Shown one piece after another: positions 7,662 through 9,735 of a DNA stretch of 9,735 nucleotides. The stretch lies in contig JAESSV010000232.1 of NCBI GenBank assembly GCA_016763895.1, forward strand, positions 1 through 9,735, read 5' to 3'. The stretch is from Magnetovibrio sp. (lineage in GTDB: Bacteria > Pseudomonadota > Alphaproteobacteria > Rhodospirillales > Magnetovibrionaceae). Both the position numbers and the translations under genes were made by a program. Each line of letters begins with the position of its first letter. The stretch's first letter is position 1. Below the pieces are notes generated by a model. That model worked only from the letters and a program-made list of their open reading frames with translations. It had not been told where the DNA came from and did no database searches.

Positions 7662-7778
7662 TTGGTATCCATTTTTAACGTATTATATTTTGACGGAGTA
7701 ACATAGAGCCCCCGAAATCTTAGCGGTATGGCAACTATTCGACGATACTATGTCAGTGACGATTTATAAGGAATAGAA
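7662..7778. other. Divergent intergenic region thrB / repeat protein
   Basis: The 117 bases hold the thrB -10 (7682-7687) and, for the + strand gene, AAGGA at 7768-7772 six bases before its ATG. TTGACG at 7690-7695 looks like a + strand -35, but no -10 follows at 16 to 18 bases. TACTAT at 7746-7751 could be a -10 without a clear -35. The promoter of the + strand gene is therefore unresolved. Confidence 0.4.
7682..7687 (-). promoter_or_regulatory. Probable -10 element of the thrB-rnhA promoter
   Basis: A perfect TATAAT is read on the minus strand, about 20 nt before the thrB ATG, giving a leader of roughly 14 nt. No good -35 lies 16 to 18 bases upstream (GGCTCT at 17), so the call rests on the -10 and its place alone. 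Confidence 0.4.
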
Positions 7779-9566
7779 ATGCGTCCTTTCGGACAATTAA
7801 GTAGACTGGTCATTCTCATCAGCCTTGCCACGGCCCACACCAGTGGCGCAAGTGTGTTGGATGATGGAACATTTTTAGTCGCAGAAGGCCTCGCCTCGTT
7901 TGAAACTGCCGCCGGAATTCCGTCCGTCATCAGCCAACCCAACACGCGCACAAATTACCCCGCAAGCCTGATTCGTAAAATCCAACAAGGGCTCGCCAAC
8001 CAAGGCTTTTTCTTGGGCGCTGTCGACGGCGCCTTTGGGCCAAAGACCGAACAAGCCATCCGCGCCTATCAACAAAGTGCCGAGCTGTTCATTGACGGCG
8101 TTCCCAGCCAGCAATTGGCCAAGGATTTGGAAACGGGCGGCAAGGTGAGTAAATTGCTCAAACGCCTCAAGAAATCCCGCAACAACTCAGCCTCAGACGC
8201 ACGCGCATCCTTGATGGCTCGCCCGGAAACCCGTTTTCTTTTGGAAAATGCGGATCAGGATCCCACGGCACCGCACAACACCAAAGACTGCATGGCAAAC
8301 CCAAATCCAAAATGTTTGCTGATCGAAGCGTCGGACAGTGCCGGAAACATCGAAAAATCGGAAATGCGCGATTGGGCCCTGGGTGAAATCCTCGTCTCTC
8401 AAGCCAGAGCCGGGCTGGCCTCGGATGCCCTGGGCACCACACGCCGTATTCACGACCCCCGTTTGATCATCGTGGCGCTGCGCGAAATTGCCAAGGCTCA
8501 AGCCACCGCAGGAGACACCGCAGCCGCCATGGCGGCGGTGGACATTATTCCTGATCTTTCTCAACAGGTTCAAGCCTATGTAGCCATTGCCGAAATCCAG
8601 GCTCAACATGGTAACATTCAAGATGCTGCGGAAACCAGCAAGCATTTGGTTCGCTACCTTGCGCGCATTGATTCCCCCCTTACCCGCGTGACCATACATA
8701 CCCGCATCGCCAGCATCTTGCACAAAGCCAAGAACCGCGTCCTCAGCCAAAAACACATCGCCCAAGCCGAAAATATTGTCCGCACCATTCAAAAGAAAAA
8801 AGATCGCGACGAAGGACAACGTCACATTGCCGGGGCCTATGCCGACATCGGCAACCCAGCCCAAGCAATGGCGCTTTTGAAAACGGTAAAAAGCGGGTCC
8901 GAAGATGCTCCGGTGCTGATTGCCGCAGCAACAAAACTGGCCCAAACAGGCGAGCTGGACCAAGCCATTATCACCGCCCAAAACATTGAAGCCATGCGCT
9001 ACCGAGCCTTGGTTTTGGCGCGCATTGCGTCTTATCAAGCCGGCGCTGGCGATCTGGTGAATTCTCGCACCACCATGGACCAAGCTTTGGCCGCAGCGGA
9101 AATCATCAAGTTCCCCTTCGCCAAGGCCTACGCATACTCGCGCATTGCTTTGGCTCTGAACGATGTCAGCATCAGCGCCGACAATGATCAAATGCTTTTG
9201 TATGAGGCCTTGAAAATAGCAAATCTTATCAAGGATGAACGCCTTAAGGCGCATATTTTTTGGGCCATAACCGACACCCGCACCCTTGCCGACGATGCCA
9301 AGGGCACCAAAGTGGCCAAGCACGCCGCCACGTCGGCAACGCAAAATATCAAAAGCCCCTTTTCCCGGGTTTGGATGTTGTGCGACATTGCCGAAGAACG
9401 TGCGAAAAACGGCAATATTGATGCGGCCTGGCTGCTTTTCGATGACGCCTTTGAAGAAACAAAATCCATCTCTAACCCGTGGGGGCGCGCCAGGGCTTTG
9501 AGCAAAGTTGCGGGCGCCATGACCCTCCTTGCCGACCAAACCAGCAAAATCGCCAACCGTCGTTAG
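7779..9566 (+). CDS. Exported peptidoglycan-binding protein with helical repeat array
   Basis: No named function is recognised. A short signal peptide (about 1-24, core LVILISLATA) points to export. Residues about 62-115 form a PG_binding_1 domain: LIRKIQQGLANQGFFLGAVD, then GAFGPKTEQAIRAYQQS and DGVPSQQL. A basic linker (124-135) and a small C171/C179 motif (DCMANPNPKCL) follow, possibly a disulfide. From about 196 to the end run eleven TPR-like helix pairs whose first helix reads like IAxxQAxxGD or GN. Anchor positions are 204, 237, 270, 310, 350, 383, 416, 456, 497, 537 and 577, so units are 33 or about 40 residues long; most of the longer ones end in SP, FP or NP. No catalytic motif is seen. 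A cell-wall-anchored scaffold or cofactor is a reasonable inference. AAGGA lies six bases before the ATG. Confidence 0.85.
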   Translation: MRPFGQLSRLVILISLATAHTSGASVLDDGTFLVAEGLASFETAAGIPSVISQPNTRTNYPASLIRKIQQGLANQGFFLGAVDGAFGPKTEQAIRAYQQSAELFIDGVPSQQLAKDLETGGKVSKLLKRLKKSRNNSASDARASLMARPETRFLLENADQDPTAPHNTKDCMANPNPKCLLIEASDSAGNIEKSEMRDWALGEILVSQARAGLASDALGTTRRIHDPRLIIVALREIAKAQATAGDTAAAMAAVDIIPDLSQQVQAYVAIAEIQAQHGNIQDAAETSKHLVRYLARIDSPLTRVTIHTRIASILHKAKNRVLSQKHIAQAENIVRTIQKKKDRDEGQRHIAGAYADIGNPAQAMALLKTVKSGSEDAPVLIAAATKLAQTGELDQAIITAQNIEAMRYRALVLARIASYQAGAGDLVNSRTTMDQALAAAEIIKFPFAKAYAYSRIALALNDVSISADNDQMLLYEALKIANLIKDERLKAHIFWAITDTRTLADDAKGTKVAKHAATSATQNIKSPFSRVWMLCDIAEERAKNGNIDAAWLLFDDAFEETKSISNPWGRARALSKVAGAMTLLADQTSKIANRR

Positions 9567-9606
9567 GGTCAGACCTCTTAATCCGTGTTGAGGCTTGTAT
9601 CAAAGT

Positions 9607-9634
9607 TTGAGACCTTTTAAGGTGCGTCTATATT
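9607..9634 (+). promoter_or_regulatory. Probable sigma70-type promoter of the lipoprotein gene
   Basis: TTGAGA (9607-9612), a 16-bp spacer and TATATT (9629-9634) each match the consensus in five of six positions. Transcription would start near 9641, leaving a leader of about 28 nt before the ATG at 9669. This suggests that the lipoprotein gene can be transcribed separately from the repeat protein upstream. Confidence 0.55.
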
Positions 9635-9668
9635 TCGTAATTATATTCACCGATTAAAGAAGCGCCAG

Positions 9669-9735
9669 ATGTTGAAAAAAAGCATTGCGATGATCGTCTT
9701 GGGATTGGGGTTGGGGTTGGCCGCCTGTGCCGGCA
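9669..9735 (+). CDS. Lipoprotein, N-terminal fragment (runs off the window)
   Basis: Only 22 codons are present. They form a complete lipoprotein signal: the basic start MLKKS, a hydrophobic core of alternating Leu and Gly, and the lipobox LAAC with the acylated cysteine at C20. The mature protein would be anchored in the envelope; +2 is Ala and +3 Gly, which fits the outer membrane by E. coli rules. The start is ATG at 9669 after a weak AAGAAG. The rest of the protein is outside the window, so no function can be given. Confidence 0.75.
   Translation, partial: MLKKSIAMIVLGLGLGLAACAG

Noticed and set aside
7690..7695. TTGACG as a -35 for the repeat protein gene
   Set aside because: No acceptable -10 occurs 16 to 18 bases downstream.
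8193..9539. A 448-codon open frame on the minus strand opposite the repeat protein gene
   Set aside because: It lies wholly inside a convincing gene with clear domains, has no recognised motif, and its openness follows from the codon bias of the sense strand.
9701..9720. G-rich run (GGG, GGGG, GGGG, GG) as a G-quadruplex
   Set aside because: The fourth tract has only two G, and the run is simply the Leu-Gly codons of the lipoprotein signal core.

Overview
The window looks like ordinary chromosomal DNA of an alphaproteobacterium, most likely of the Rhodospirillales type. The grounds are a kinase-fold (APH-like) homoserine kinase paired with rnhA, a threonine synthase followed directly by a mitochondrial-processing-peptidase-like M16 protease, roughly balanced base composition, and several GTG or TTG starts. 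No IS element, phage gene, CRISPR array, tRNA or rRNA was seen. Coding density is high and no gap reaches 130 bases. The genus assignment is inference only.

Layout. Bases 1-107 are non-coding and hold a small UUCG-capped hairpin. On the + strand, thrC (108-1514) overlaps by 4 nt an M16 zinc protease gene (1511-2788). A 70-bp array of five 14-bp tandem repeats then fills the convergent gap to a minus-strand YqgE/AlgH gene (2855-3430). A divergent, inverted-repeat-rich region separates it from a large ScsB/DsbD-like membrane electron transporter (3553-5706), which is followed 4 nt later by a Prx5-type peroxiredoxin (5711-6193). Converging on these is the minus-strand pair thrB-rnhA (7661-6215). 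Divergent from thrB is a 595-residue exported protein (7779-9566) with a peptidoglycan-binding domain and a long array of helical repeats. A promoter and the first 22 codons of a lipoprotein end the window (9669-9735).

How the genes relate. ThrB phosphorylates homoserine and ThrC converts the product to threonine, so the last two threonine steps are both here, but on opposite strands and in separate transcription units. The ScsB-like protein and the peroxiredoxin form a likely thiol-redox unit: the first carries reducing power across the inner membrane to the envelope, the second removes peroxides, apparently in the cytosol. The exported repeat protein and the lipoprotein after it are envelope proteins of unknown role.

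I did not find a clearly new multi-gene system. The best leads are the helical-repeat peptidoglycan-binding protein, whose repeat spacing follows a 33/40-residue pattern, the tightly coupled transporter-peroxiredoxin pair, and the 14-bp tandem array at the algH stop codon.
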